64,000 bases of DNA. Source: Colwellia sp. GTDB lineage: Bacteria; Pseudomonadota; Gammaproteobacteria; Enterobacterales; Alteromonadaceae. Shown piece by piece: positions 1-12,297 of the stretch; the first letter of the stretch is position 1; every line of letters begins with the position of its first letter. The stretch lies in the NCBI GenBank assembly GCA_013215385.1, contig JABSOY010000017.1:1-64000 (forward strand), in the 5' to 3' direction. The position numbers and the translations under genes are program-made. The notes beneath the pieces are model-generated. The model was given only the letters and a program-made list of their open reading frames with translations, was not told the origin of the DNA and made no database searches.

Positions 1-1719
1 AAACAAGTGCAACTCTGCTACCGGAGATAAACTAAATGCGGCATAGCCGGCAAGTAATAAAACGGGAATTAAGATCAATGGCGCTAACGTTTCAGGGACA
101 TGGTTTTTAATGTGTTTAGGTAAGTTATGCCAAGCAAAAGCGGTTATTAACGTTGAACAAGGAAGAAATATCACTAACAAAAATACCGCTGGTAAGAAAT
201 CCTCAATTAACGGTGCGAGCCAAAGCCCTGCTAAAAAGCCCAAAATAACGGTAGGTAAGGCTTCCATTAACTCGATAGTCGGTTTAACTTTTTTACGTAA
301 ACCCGGTGTCATAAAGTATGCGGTATAAATAGCGGCAGATAAGGCAATAGGTACAGCAAATAACATCGCATATAAAGCAGCTTTAATGGTACCAAATGAG
401 ATTGGAACTAAAGAAAATTTCCCTTCAAAATCGTCAGATCCCGAAGTAGATTGCCAAATAAAGTCAGGCTCTGGATAACCTTCATACCAAACTTCTTGCC
501 ACAATGCTGACAATGTAACCTCAGGGTGTTCATTTTCAACCGAAAAGAGCTCTAGCTTATTCTCATTAATTAACAATAAACCGTCAGCACGTGGTGAAAT
601 AACCATGGCATTGGGCTGACCATCGCTAATTTTACCTTGCCATAAATGCGCTTCACTGGTGGTATAAAAAACATCAACAACACCCGATAAGGTCATGGTA
701 TAAAAACTTTTCCGAAACTGCTCAGTTACAATACGGCTAACCGCTTCATTGTTTTTTGTTGTAAAGGTTCTTATTTGTTTAAATTGACGACCATTTTTAC
801 CCGCCACTTCAAACCATTGACTAACAGTGCCGGCATTATCTCCTAGCAATATAGAACTGCCGCCAGATAAAAGTGCCATGGTTGTTAATTCAGTTACAGA
901 AGATATTTCGGCTTTTAACGATACATTATCTTCATCATCCAATTCAAAAATTGAAATGATATTGCCACTGCGAATAAATGCGAGAGTAAGATCTGGTGTA
1001 ATTAAAATGTCATCAACAATATTATGAACAAAATCAATTTCTTGATAATTTGTTTCATAAGCAGGGTCATAGTTAAAATCATCTTCAGCAATGAAGGTAG
1101 TTTTAATCAAACGGTTATCATCAGTAAAAGCAATGAACATCGCTTGTTCTTCAGTCATGGCAAACGCTAATTTTTTAATCGTTTTATTTTGCTGATCAAT
1201 TATTAAATTTTCATTACCCAACGGATAACCAATACTTGGAATAATGGTTCTCGTATCGTCGGTATATGTTGCTTTAAATTGAGGAGTGATCAATTGAATA
1301 TTGTTTTGATTATCAATCAGCAGTTTTAAGTAAACTCCTGATTCAATGATCATGTCCAATTGATTATTTTCAGCTAATAAATTTTTTGACAAAACTTTAT
1401 AGCCAACAGCATGTTCAGACGTTGCTTTAAGTTGATAGAAATCGACAATGCCTTCTTTATTAATTTGATAAGCGAGCTCTTGTAGCTCATCAAGACCAGC
1501 GCTTAACGTTTCACTGGAGTTTTCAGCTCTTTTATCAATAACGAAACTAACGTTTGGCTCAACCTTGGCTGAGTTAAATATAGGTTTAATTACATAGAGT
1601 AAATACATAAAAATTAGCACTAAAGTAAAAAGTACACTGATGCCACCCAATGTAATCAACCATTTTGCTAATGAATTTTTCAGCCTACGAGTGCCAGAAG
1701 AGTTAAGTGCTATTGTCAC
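1..1719 (-). CDS. pstC: Phosphate ABC transporter permease PstC, large form (3' end outside window)
   Basis: This is the 5' part (573 codons) of a minus-strand gene that runs off the left edge of the window. It encodes the inner-membrane permease of the high-affinity phosphate importer (PstSCAB). After a short cytoplasmic start there is a membrane helix at about residues 20-45. A long periplasmic insert with beta-propeller-like strands follows up to about residue 440, and then the permease core begins (segments such as FSLVPISFGTIKAALYAML and ELMEALPTVILGFLAGLWL). The insert is typical of the large PstC of marine gammaproteobacteria, not the roughly 320-residue enterobacterial protein. I chose the GTG at 1719-1717 because AAAGG lies about seven bases upstream and no in-frame ATG fits better. 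A Pho box lies upstream. pstA, pstB and phoU would be expected to the left. Confidence 0.85.
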   Translation of the reverse strand, partial: MTIALNSSGTRRLKNSLAKWLITLGGISVLFTLVLIFMYLLYVIKPIFNSAKVEPNVSFVIDKRAENSSETLSAGLDELQELAYQINKEGIVDFYQLKATSEHAVGYKVLSKNLLAENNQLDMIIESGVYLKLLIDNQNNIQLITPQFKATYTDDTRTIIPSIGYPLGNENLIIDQQNKTIKKLAFAMTEEQAMFIAFTDDNRLIKTTFIAEDDFNYDPAYETNYQEIDFVHNIVDDILITPDLTLAFIRSGNIISIFELDDEDNVSLKAEISSVTELTTMALLSGGSSILLGDNAGTVSQWFEVAGKNGRQFKQIRTFTTKNNEAVSRIVTEQFRKSFYTMTLSGVVDVFYTTSEAHLWQGKISDGQPNAMVISPRADGLLLINENKLELFSVENEHPEVTLSALWQEVWYEGYPEPDFIWQSTSGSDDFEGKFSLVPISFGTIKAALYAMLFAVPIALSAAIYTAYFMTPGLRKKVKPTIELMEALPTVILGFLAGLWLAPLIEDFLPAVFLLVIFLPCSTLITAFAWHNLPKHIKNHVPETLAPLILIPVLLLAGYAAFSLSPVAELHLF

Positions 1720-1764
1720 TAAAATGCCTTTATTTATGATAGTTTTTACAACACTGAGAAGTAT

Positions 1765-1793
1765 AAGACAATTTTATTACACTTTTGTGACAT
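1765..1793 (-). promoter_or_regulatory. Pho box (PhoB operator) upstream of pstC
   Basis: Read on the minus strand, three 7-base units (ATGTCAC, GTGTAAT, TTGTCTT) are separated by two AAAA spacers, giving an exact 11-base periodicity. The known PhoB site is made of CTGTCAT-like 7-mers spaced by 4 AT-rich bases. The array ends 45 bases before the GTG start of pstC, and TATACT follows the third unit as a possible -10. The order, spacing and gene context make phosphate-starvation control likely. Confidence 0.75.
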
Positions 1794-2126
1794 CGAGTAT
1801 TTTAAACAGAGGGAAATATTTTGATGAGAGTTTGCGAGTCTTTGTAAAAAAGATGAGTGCGTCATCAAATGGGAATATTTAACATATAAGTTACGTTTTT
1901 TTGACTGCCTCTAACCATTGAAATTAATCTCCTATACAATCACTAGTACCACCAAGAAGTCCTTTATAAGGAGCCACTTTATTTGGAGTTTGTAGTTAAA
2001 AAAGATGTTAAAGGCAAGAATTACTACACAGCGGACATTAACAGTATTCTATGATTGATACAAAAAGCGGTTGGTTTGGGCCGGAAAGCGGACGTTAACG
2101 GAAGCTAAATGCCCCTGCCCTGTGCA
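1794..2126. other. Intergenic stretch, no gene seen
   Basis: This region lies between the Pho box and the intron-like element. Short open stretches occur, for example a 23-codon frame from a TTG near 1981, but none has a start signal or a recognisable product. The part just before 2127 contains AAAGCGGACGTTAACGG-like sequence, unlike the AT-rich surroundings, and may belong to the same lost element as the intron end. Confidence 0.5.
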
Positions 2127-2182
2127 GAGCCGCATGCAGGGGGTGTGGGGGCTGGAGGTTATAAACCTCCGGCTACCCGATT
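2127..2182 (+). mobile_element. Remnant of a group II intron 3' end (domains V and VI)
   Basis: The segment is far more GC-rich than its surroundings and folds like the last two domains of a bacterial group II intron. The domain V candidate has a lower stem AGCC/GGCT (2128-2131 with 2150-2153), which carries an AGC triad. A GG bulge on the 3' side and an upper stem CATGC/GTGTG follow. The domain VI candidate has a perfect GGAGGTT/AACCTCC stem (2154-2170) and an unpaired A at 2175, seven bases before the expected 3' end CCCGATT, as needed for a branch point. No reverse transcriptase gene precedes it, so only the 3' end would remain. The identification is structural and by eye. Confidence 0.5.
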
Positions 2183-2261
2183 ATATTCATTTTTCTCACT
2201 CGCCTTAATTAAAGATGGGCTGCCTCCTTTTGGTATCACGCTTAATGCTATTGAGTATGAT

Positions 2262-3155
2262 TTATTGTTTGGTTCTGAGGTTCTCAATAACCTGGGCATC
2301 CACCCAATATTTTTTTCCTACGTAATTACGGCTTCCATCTTCTTCGACTTTCCACTCTCCTCTATTAAAAAAGAGGTATTTTCCGTCAGATGTCATCTGT
2401 GGGGAACTTTCCTGGAAATCTGTGTTTATTTGCGGGCCCATATTTATTGGTGATAACCAAGATCCATCTTCTTGTTTAAAACTAATGTAGAGATCCGATT
2501 GTCCGTAGCCACCTTCTCGCACTACATCCCACATTAAATAGGATTCATCTGGAGCAATATATGGATGAGCAATCCATTTACCTTCATTCATCTCGTTACT
2601 CAATTTCACTGGGGATTCATATTGGCCATCAGTCAGTCGAGAATAACTAAGTTTGCCGTGTCCCGTATAAAAATCTTTTTTAAAGAGAGGAAAATAATAA
2701 GTACCTTTAGATGAAACCGATAAACCATGAGCTGTTTGTCTTAAGAACTCCCCTGGGCTTTTAGGGTCCGACCAACCATTGTCGGTTCGTTCCCTATATT
2801 CCTTTCCAACGTACATTATATTGCCATCAGCGGAGAATTGTGGCCACTTTATATCAGTCTCAGATTCCTGCCCCCAGCGATTTTGTTCATAACGAATAAC
2901 AAAAAATGTGCGTTTTTTATATTTCCCATTTCTCCTAGTGAAATAAAACTCTTTCATATCTGGTGAAAACGTACCACCATCAAACCTCCCTTCTGGAGAT
3001 ACTATTTTAGGATCAAAAAGTTTAGGAATTAAGGCCGGTGGCTTTTCTCCAAAATAGCGACTTTCTACGGTTGGAGATTTATCTTTACTATAACTATTAC
3101 CACTAATAGTTATAGTAGAAAACACTAACACCATTAAAATACAAATTCGATTCAT
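2262..3155 (-). CDS. Secreted PD40/WD40-like beta-propeller protein
   Basis: The product is 297 residues long and starts with a Sec signal peptide (hydrophobic core about residues 4-18, probable cleavage near SYSKD). The rest contains repeated blades of the TolB/PD40 type, recognisable by strings such as GGTFSPDMKEFYF, WPQFSADGNIMYV, PYIAPDESYLMWD and SPQMTSDGKYLFF, each with the pattern P.aSpDG..l.F. Such proteins form periplasmic or secreted propellers that usually bind other proteins or ligands; no catalytic residues are evident. ATG at 3155 is preceded by GGGAAAG. It stands alone, about 490 bases from the regulator gene upstream, whose periplasmic domain is also propeller-like. The exact role is unknown. 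Confidence 0.75.
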   Translation of the reverse strand: MNRICILMVLVFSTITISGNSYSKDKSPTVESRYFGEKPPALIPKLFDPKIVSPEGRFDGGTFSPDMKEFYFTRRNGKYKKRTFFVIRYEQNRWGQESETDIKWPQFSADGNIMYVGKEYRERTDNGWSDPKSPGEFLRQTAHGLSVSSKGTYYFPLFKKDFYTGHGKLSYSRLTDGQYESPVKLSNEMNEGKWIAHPYIAPDESYLMWDVVREGGYGQSDLYISFKQEDGSWLSPINMGPQINTDFQESSPQMTSDGKYLFFNRGEWKVEEDGSRNYVGKKYWVDAQVIENLRTKQ

Positions 3156-3644
3156 AATCTACTTTCCCTTTAAATCAACGAGTTATTCAACTTCCATATT
3201 GAAGTCGCCTTCATTGATATAACGCTTAAATGTAATTGAACAAGCGGTCACTTTAAGTAAAGCAGCTTTAAAATACCTGACGTCCTTATGACTTTTAGAT
3301 GATTTTTTTCTGACGGCGACAATTAATCAATGGTTAAATATTAACAAAACATATAAATCAAAGGGTTATCTATAAGGTTTTTGTGTTGCCGAGACCTACC
3401 TACTATAACAAATAGTAAGGTCATGTCCGCTATAAGGCAGTAAGCTGACATTAGTTGTTATGACCGGAATGCCTGCTTTGCGCACATTTTGACATGAAGT
3501 GATCACCGATAAATTTTAATAATTTAAAACTATTGGAATAATTGCTAAGGTCAAAAACTGGCACAATATAGTCTTTAAACCCTGAATATAGTTAACCTTA
3601 GACTGTTCAGTATAGGTGCCTTGTGCATACGAAACCTGCCACAT
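3156..3644. other. Intergenic stretch, no gene seen
   Basis: There is no convincing open frame. Around 3418-3462 there is a GGTCAT ... ATGACC inverted pair. The sequence there (GTCCGCTATAAGGCAG) has the look of decayed foreign DNA similar in flavour to 2040-2100, but I cannot assign it. The segment should carry the promoter of the propeller gene at 3155. Confidence 0.45.
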
Positions 3645-5732
3645 CTAAAAATTTGTCCGCATGATATCGCTGCTAACACTTTTTAGCTTGGTTAACGCGT
3701 GCTGCTTGCCCGACACAGAGTAATCATAGTGTCCCATTGAACGTAGTTCTTGCGCTTGTTTATGCAGAGTTTTCATATTTTCTAGACGTAGTAATTCGGC
3801 AGAATTGTCGCGAGAAATACAATATAAATCATCTCCGTCTATTCCTATAGTCAGCGCATGGCCATGAATGGGGTTTCTACATGAAATTGCAGTTAACGCC
3901 TTAGTGCCGTCAAGAAAAAGATTCATCTGTTGATCTATCATTACCGTTTGTGTCGCACTAGCAACGCCAAAGGCCCAACGTTTATGCAAAGCAGTTTCTG
4001 TCGATGTGTTAACGTTATACTTATATAACTGCCATTGATCATTTTCATAACGGCTATACATTATTTCGTTAATCGATGACCATTTAACGCCAAACACCGA
4101 CCGTGGCAGCGTAATAACATTAGCAACACTTAGTAACGCCACATCATAAATAATCAAACCTTTATTGGTATTAGCCAACAAATATTTATCGTCGAACGAC
4201 CATTGCAAACTATAAAAACTTCGGCCACGATCAGGCGAATCAATTGATAACAAATGATTCTCATCATTGATTTTTAACCATACTTTACTGCGGCCAGAAC
4301 GTTTCGAAATAAACGCTAAGCTGTTGTTAACATGTGAGAGTGCCGGTAAAAAGTCGTTAACTGATGAATTAAAGTCGTTGCCACCTTCAGTATTTAGGTA
4401 AATATCGCGATTAAACATCAATGAAGTAAAAGAATAATCCCGCTTATTATTAATGCGCTTAACATCATCAATACGACGAGTATCAGAGACTAAAACGGTC
4501 GATTTAGCATTATCAATATTTGTTAACATCAGCTGTGATGAAGGGTGCGGTCCTTGATGTACTACGGTGCCAGTTTGATGCCCCCAGACAGCCTTTTCGA
4601 TGGAATAATCAAAGGTTAGCAATCTCTGATAACTATTGTCGGTGAGGTTCACATCATAAAACGTAGTTTCACCTGTTTGGTGATTGCCTAATAATAAAAA
4701 CTTGCCCGTTTGAACATTAAAGTCAAACTGATGATTACCATTACCTGGGATATTCGGCTGTGGCAATAGCTGCTTCTCCCCAGTTGCAATATCTAAACTA
4801 TAAGCAAAATAGGCAGAATATTTATGGGCACGCTCGACGAAATATAATGTTTTATTGTCTTCACTATAAGCGAAGTCGGTCACACTATCGGTTTGACATT
4901 GATAAATGGAACGTGGCGACTGTGCTATGCCATTAATAAAATCTACTTGGTGAAACTGACAAACATTGCCACTGCGAAATTTATATACCAGCCGACTATC
5001 GTCATACGACCAATTTCCATTGCTTGCTCTACCGCCTGCTCGGCTAATTTTCTGCGGTAAACCGTCCGGCAATTTTTGCATAAGAATAAATTGTTCTTTG
5101 GCATGATAACTGACATAGATAAGTTGTTGTCCATCATTAGAAACCACACCGTCAGATTGTCCAGACGACAAACGAGTTAATGGTGAGACACGCGGATTGT
5201 TATTGCTTAACTGCTCTTGTTCTGTTGCTATAAACGTTTGCCCTAAAGCAAAAACAATGATCAACAGCAATATGCTGCCAAAGATCTGCAACGATTTTTT
5301 TGATTTAGGCTTAGCTATTGTTTGATTAGCGTTAGTTTCGGTTTGTTGTGGTGACGCGCTTGCTCTTTCTTTATTTTCTGCTTCTATTTCAGTACGGTAA
5401 TTAACGATTTGAGTAAAGCGATAGCCTATTTTTGGCACAGTAACGATATATTGTTTTACCTTGTCTTCATCGCCTAATGCCTTACGCAGTAAACCAACAA
5501 CGCGATTTATGGCATTGTCTGTCACAAATTGCTGATGCCAAACCTGACTAAATAATTCTTCTCGACTGATGTTTCGTTGCGGATTTTGACAAAAAAACTG
5601 CAACAAGCTAGCGACCTTAGGCTCTAACACTAGCTCTTTTTGAATTAAACCGTTTTCACCCAATTCTTCTTTACGGTGTGTAAGAACCCGAGTATCTTCA
5701 TTAAACTCAAACTCACCAAACGTCCACAACAT
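3645..5732 (-). CDS. CadC/ToxR-like membrane-bound transcriptional regulator with periplasmic propeller domain
   Basis: The 695-residue product has an OmpR/PhoB-type winged helix at about residues 1-110 (EPKVASLLQFF, AINRVVGLLRKALGD, VTVPKIGYRF). A charged linker rich in Glu, Lys and Gln follows, then one membrane helix at 148-169 and a periplasmic part with PD40/TolB-like blades. This is the architecture of CadC/ToxR-type one-component regulators: the membrane-anchored protein binds DNA directly and the periplasmic part senses the signal. No receiver domain is present. ATG at 5732 opens with MLWTFGEFEFN, the usual first strand of these winged-helix domains. It is divergent from the metallo-beta-lactamase-fold gene at 6102, which is a natural candidate target. 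Confidence 0.85.
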   Translation of the reverse strand: MLWTFGEFEFNEDTRVLTHRKEELGENGLIQKELVLEPKVASLLQFFCQNPQRNISREELFSQVWHQQFVTDNAINRVVGLLRKALGDEDKVKQYIVTVPKIGYRFTQIVNYRTEIEAENKERASASPQQTETNANQTIAKPKSKKSLQIFGSILLLIIVFALGQTFIATEQEQLSNNNPRVSPLTRLSSGQSDGVVSNDGQQLIYVSYHAKEQFILMQKLPDGLPQKISRAGGRASNGNWSYDDSRLVYKFRSGNVCQFHQVDFINGIAQSPRSIYQCQTDSVTDFAYSEDNKTLYFVERAHKYSAYFAYSLDIATGEKQLLPQPNIPGNGNHQFDFNVQTGKFLLLGNHQTGETTFYDVNLTDNSYQRLLTFDYSIEKAVWGHQTGTVVHQGPHPSSQLMLTNIDNAKSTVLVSDTRRIDDVKRINNKRDYSFTSLMFNRDIYLNTEGGNDFNSSVNDFLPALSHVNNSLAFISKRSGRSKVWLKINDENHLLSIDSPDRGRSFYSLQWSFDDKYLLANTNKGLIIYDVALLSVANVITLPRSVFGVKWSSINEIMYSRYENDQWQLYKYNVNTSTETALHKRWAFGVASATQTVMIDQQMNLFLDGTKALTAISCRNPIHGHALTIGIDGDDLYCISRDNSAELLRLENMKTLHKQAQELRSMGHYDYSVSGKQHALTKLKSVSSDIMRTNF

Positions 5733-6039
5733 CTACGACTCTTCAACCAAAAAAATGACGCCAAACAATAACATATACCCGTCGTGCTTGAAACTATAGC
5801 ATCGGGCAGGTCTTTTATGCGGGATCTACAATCACGAATGGCCAGTCAAAGAGTAACGTGCGGTACAAGAACCCCGATAAAACAACTGGGCATGACGTAA
5901 TTTTTTATCACCTGGTAAAAAATAGCCAACAAAAACCAACGTAACCTGCTGAATATTAAAAACATCATATAAAATCACTTAATATCACTTAATAATCATT
6001 ACTTATAAAAAGGTTCCGTTCACTATGGCTGCCACTAGC
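5733..6039. promoter_or_regulatory. Divergent promoter region between the CadC-like regulator and the MBL gene
   Basis: This is about 300 bases with no gene. Near 5970-5995 the phrase ATCACTTAAT occurs twice in succession, a possible direct-repeat operator for the winged-helix regulator. The promoter elements themselves are not clear enough to place. Confidence 0.35.
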
Positions 6040-6071
6040 CATTGCTTAATACAGCTGTTGTTTAAGCAATG
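6040..6071 (+). promoter_or_regulatory. Leader hairpin in the 5' UTR of the MBL-fold gene
   Basis: CATTGCTTAA (6040-6049) and TTAAGCAATG (6062-6071) form a perfect 10-base-pair stem with a 12-base loop, followed by CTCTTTT. The stem ends about 18 bases before the AAGGA ribosome site and 30 before the TTG start. It could be a weak intrinsic terminator or attenuator, or an mRNA-stability hairpin. No alternative antiterminator fold was worked out. Confidence 0.45.
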
Positions 6072-6101
6072 CTCTTTTCATAACAAATAAGGACTATAAA
6101 A

Positions 6102-7547
6102 TTGAAATATCTTCTAACAGGCTTGGCACTTTCAACCATGCTCATCACAGTGCAGGCAAAAGACTTTAATGCAGACAACGCATATAAAAAATTACAAAAA
6201 CATTATGTGCTTAGTGATAAGTTGAATAAATTTTCTTTATCGTACAATTCATCTAGATCAGGAAAACATCAGTCATACGATTACAATACGACTAAGTATT
6301 CAACCACTACCAGTTTGTTAGAACTAGATTTAAGTAATGAACTTTTTTATCAACATTCTAGATCAGAATATCCCGGCGAATTTGTCTTTGAATTCAAACA
6401 TTTTAAAAATGATAAAACAGCCCTCGACTATGACGTTAATGGGGTAATAAATGGTAAACGTGTTGCAAAATTAAGCGATAAAGACGTCGACCATTTTATG
6501 GGACTAGGCACAAGAATTATTGACTTCCTAGCGGTAAAGGCACTATTTTCAGCCGCAGGCACGACAAACAAAATACCGCGCAGTGATTTAACCATTTCTT
6601 ATAATGATATATCAGGTGACATCACCATTCGCCACCAGCAAGATAAATCGACCATTGATTATAACTTTAACGGTAATAACTTGAACTTGAGCTCGATCCA
6701 CGATAACAGCAAAGCAACTCGCACGGTTTTTGAACAATACAAAATGGGACCGGAAAGACAATTTGCTAGCGCAATAAGCATCTATAAAAAAGGTAAATTA
6801 GCACAACAATTCAACTTAAAAGAATTAAAAATAATAGAAAAAATTAAACAACAACATCAACAAGTTCCTATGGGGTATGGCTCACTAATTGAAAAGTCGT
6901 CGCAGGAACTTAGTTTGACGAAAATTGCCAACAACCTTTATCTAGTGACCACCACATCAGCAGGTAGAAATGTTTTAGTTAACGTGCAAGGAAACGATCT
7001 TATTATATTTGGCGCGCCAATCTCCGATCTGAAATCTCAAAAAACTATTACTTTGTTAGAAAGTGAGTTCCCGCGTAAGAAAATTAAATATGTCTACGTA
7101 ACCCACGCCCACAGTGATCATATAGGTGGTTTACGAGCTTATGCTAAACACGGCGCTACCATATTAGCCGACGTACATAGCATCGAAGCAATAAAAACAT
7201 TCCCACGTTTTGAGCAAGACATCGCGCAATTTAAATTTAATGAAATTAAACACCTATCGACCGTAGCCGATGCTACTTTTCATATACCTGGTAATAGCCA
7301 TGCCAAAGGACAGAGCATTGTATATTTCGCGGATGCAAAGATTATTTATGAGGCAGATTTCTTAGAAATACCGTTCGATAATACCATACCAAGCCAGATG
7401 CCGATGGCGACAAAAACCTTTATCAACTATGTGCATAAACACAAACTTGAATATGCACGCATTGTTGGCCATCATCGTAACAACGATATCAAACCAGCCA
7501 TAGTAAAAGCTTATTCCGCTATGCACATGGGCATGATGAAAGAGTAG
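6102..7547 (+). CDS. Periplasmic metallo-beta-lactamase-fold hydrolase
   Basis: The product has 481 residues. Residues 1-19 are a signal peptide (cut after TVQA). Residues 20-270 form a poorly conserved beta-rich N-terminal region. From about 271 an MBL-fold domain begins, with the metal motif HAHSDH at 335-340, a GNSHAKG segment with the next histidine, an EADF segment and a late histidine in IVGHHRN. This is the ligand set of binuclear zinc hydrolases of the superfamily; the substrate cannot be told. I accept the TTG at 6102 because AAGGA sits eight bases before it and it opens directly into the signal peptide. It is divergent from a CadC-like regulator and has a leader hairpin. Confidence 0.82.
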   Translation: MKYLLTGLALSTMLITVQAKDFNADNAYKKLQKHYVLSDKLNKFSLSYNSSRSGKHQSYDYNTTKYSTTTSLLELDLSNELFYQHSRSEYPGEFVFEFKHFKNDKTALDYDVNGVINGKRVAKLSDKDVDHFMGLGTRIIDFLAVKALFSAAGTTNKIPRSDLTISYNDISGDITIRHQQDKSTIDYNFNGNNLNLSSIHDNSKATRTVFEQYKMGPERQFASAISIYKKGKLAQQFNLKELKIIEKIKQQHQQVPMGYGSLIEKSSQELSLTKIANNLYLVTTTSAGRNVLVNVQGNDLIIFGAPISDLKSQKTITLLESEFPRKKIKYVYVTHAHSDHIGGLRAYAKHGATILADVHSIEAIKTFPRFEQDIAQFKFNEIKHLSTVADATFHIPGNSHAKGQSIVYFADAKIIYEADFLEIPFDNTIPSQMPMATKTFINYVHKHKLEYARIVGHHRNNDIKPAIVKAYSAMHMGMMKE

Positions 7548-7562
7548 CATTATATACCCAGC

Positions 7563-7807
7563 TCACCTCAAAATGCAGATTTCAGCAAGTCGAGAATGGG
7601 TCAGGTTCAAGGCATTGATTGAAGAGAATTGATATTCTATTGTCAAAATAAATTACGCAGTAGATGACCCTTTATCGCCTTGCCCGTAGGGAGCTAAGTT
7701 AGAAAACCAGTCCTTCGTTGCGATATTTTACAAGGGAATAACCATTCTCTTCATATCGCGCCTTGATCTGATTTCCTAGCTTAGCTCTGAAACTGCATCT
7801 CACTTTG
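7563..7807. repeat. Long imperfect inverted repeat (intergenic hairpin element, copy 1)
   Basis: The two halves are diverged reverse complements. AAAATGCAGATTTCAG near 7570-7585 pairs with CTGAAACTGCATCT at 7787-7800. TTCAAGGCATTGATTGAAGAGAAT pairs in pieces with the complement around 7740-7770 (ATTCTCTTCATATCGCGCCTTGA). TTGATATTCTATTGTCAAAATA pairs with the TATTTTACAAGGGAATAACC segment. The centre contains the GCCTTGCCCGTAGGGAGC segment. It shares GGCATTGATTG...ATTCT with the element at 40.1 kb, so both probably belong to one repeat family. No transposase is encoded, so it is MITE-like or a structured RNA/DNA element. Confidence 0.6.
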
Positions 7808-11029
<3,222 letters not shown>

Positions 11030-11065
11030 ATTTTCACTTTGTGGTAACAACAGATAAGGAATATT

Positions 11066-11644
11066 ATGAAAAATACACTTATAAAGTTTGTCGGTATCTC
11101 GATATGTTTATTAACATTGAATGCCAATGCAGGTTTAATTTATTTGGAAGAGTCTGAAAAGACTAATGATTTTATTACTGTAAATCTCATGGGTTCTGAT
11201 TTTACTCAGGGTCTAGATATTGGCAGCTTTTTTGCTTCTTGGGATAACAGTGTACTGGAATATGTCGACATTAGTTTTAATGAAACATTGTATGATTTGG
11301 TTAATTACGTTGGCTACGTCGATCAAAGCTCCGGTTATTTAGATGATGCTCTATTTTCATCATGGGGAATTAATCCTTTAATCACCTCTACGGACTTTAC
11401 TATCGCTACCATCACATTTGCTATTTTAGCAACGGGAACATCTTACATTGACATTGCTCAAGGTTGGGATTTAGGAGGTCCATCACCTTATTATAATGCA
11501 GATTATAATGAAATAGAGGTCTCAAATGATGTTGCTTTCAACGGTATTAATGTTGATGTCAGTGTTCCAGAACCGTCAACGCTTGCCATTTTTGCATTAG
11601 GCATGTTTGGTTTAATGTCGCGTCGATTGATAAAAAAAACTTAA
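11066..11644 (+). CDS. Cohesin-like PEP-CTERM protein
   Basis: A 192-residue small surface protein. The signal peptide covers 1-22 (cut after NANA). The body is a single all-beta domain resembling cohesin: a strand of the type SFFASWDNSVLEYVDISF near the start and the closing DFTIATITFAILATGTSYID, as in type I cohesins (YDPSVLE..., ...GVLATITF...GTS.I). The C-terminus is a canonical PEP-CTERM sorting signal: VPEPS, a hydrophobic helix and the basic tail SRRLIKK. Exosortase-type processing would remove this helix and attach the protein to the surface or matrix. It lies in one operon behind the dockerin-bearing protease and is closed by a strong terminator. Binding between the two is inference. 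Confidence 0.78.
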   Translation: MKNTLIKFVGISICLLTLNANAGLIYLEESEKTNDFITVNLMGSDFTQGLDIGSFFASWDNSVLEYVDISFNETLYDLVNYVGYVDQSSGYLDDALFSSWGINPLITSTDFTIATITFAILATGTSYIDIAQGWDLGGPSPYYNADYNEIEVSNDVAFNGINVDVSVPEPSTLAIFALGMFGLMSRRLIKKT

Positions 11645-11668
11645 TCACAATAAGTTAATTTTGTCGGT

Positions 11669-11700
11669 AAAGCACCATCCGTATTGGCTGGTGCTTTTTT
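11669..11700 (+). terminator. Rho-independent terminator after the protease/cohesin-like operon
   Basis: AAAGCACCA (about 11669-11677) pairs perfectly with TGGTGCTTT (about 11689-11697), followed by a run of T. It lies 25 bases after the stop codon of the PEP-CTERM gene and closes the two-gene unit. Confidence 0.9.
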
Positions 11701-12297
11701 ATTTGCTTAATTACAGCCATCACATTGCCTCGTTTATGTTAATAAATAACAGCATTTCGTGAAAGCTTTCCCGTATTAATAAGTTGAGCCATTCAGGCGT
11801 AACAAATAAAAGTACTAACTTGAACGGTTAATTCCTTGTGTACATAACATGTAAAGTGTCGCAGGTTCGAGTCGCGTGGCAACCGATAACATCAAAAGCA
11901 AAGAAGAAATAAGCAAGTGATTAGCGTACAAAGTGCTGCTTACACCTCAACAAATAAATATCTATTAAGTCACTGGTGTTAAATTTCACGAATATTTAGG
12001 CCACCTTTTTATTAAAGAATTGGTCCAGTAGTTGCTCTATTCATTAGCTAGTTTTAAGGGACTAAAGATTATACTAGCGAATTAATTCATTATGTAAATA
12101 TAGCTTAAAGAGGAGCAACTGAGGTACAAATCAACAACCGTGCTCATATTGTTCTGGGGATGAGCAAAAAATAAAAAACAGCTTCAATACAGCACAAAGT
12201 AAACATCAACTTGATAAACATACAATTATTTAAAATTAACCTGATCATCTAATTTGTACCATACTAAAGTTAACTGAATAATATAAATGGCACCGCG
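11701..12297. other. Intergenic stretch, one tRNA-like fragment, otherwise nothing seen
   Basis: No open frame has a recognisable product. GCAGGTTCGAGTC at about 11861-11873 looks like the T arm of a tRNA, but the matching stem and acceptor are absent. AGTTGCTC near 12034 and GAGCAACT near 12113 form an inverted pair with a long loop. The remainder should carry the promoter of the RND gene. Confidence 0.4.

Noticed and set aside
2109-2453. Open frame of 114 codons on the plus strand
   Set aside because: It runs through the intron-like structure and the antisense of the propeller gene, has no ribosome site and no recognisable product.
11856-11882. tRNA-like T-arm sequence GCAGGTTCGAGTC
   Set aside because: The stem on the 3' side does not match and there is no acceptor stem, anticodon arm or CCA-like end within reach. 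It may be an old attachment-site fragment, but this cannot be shown from the window.
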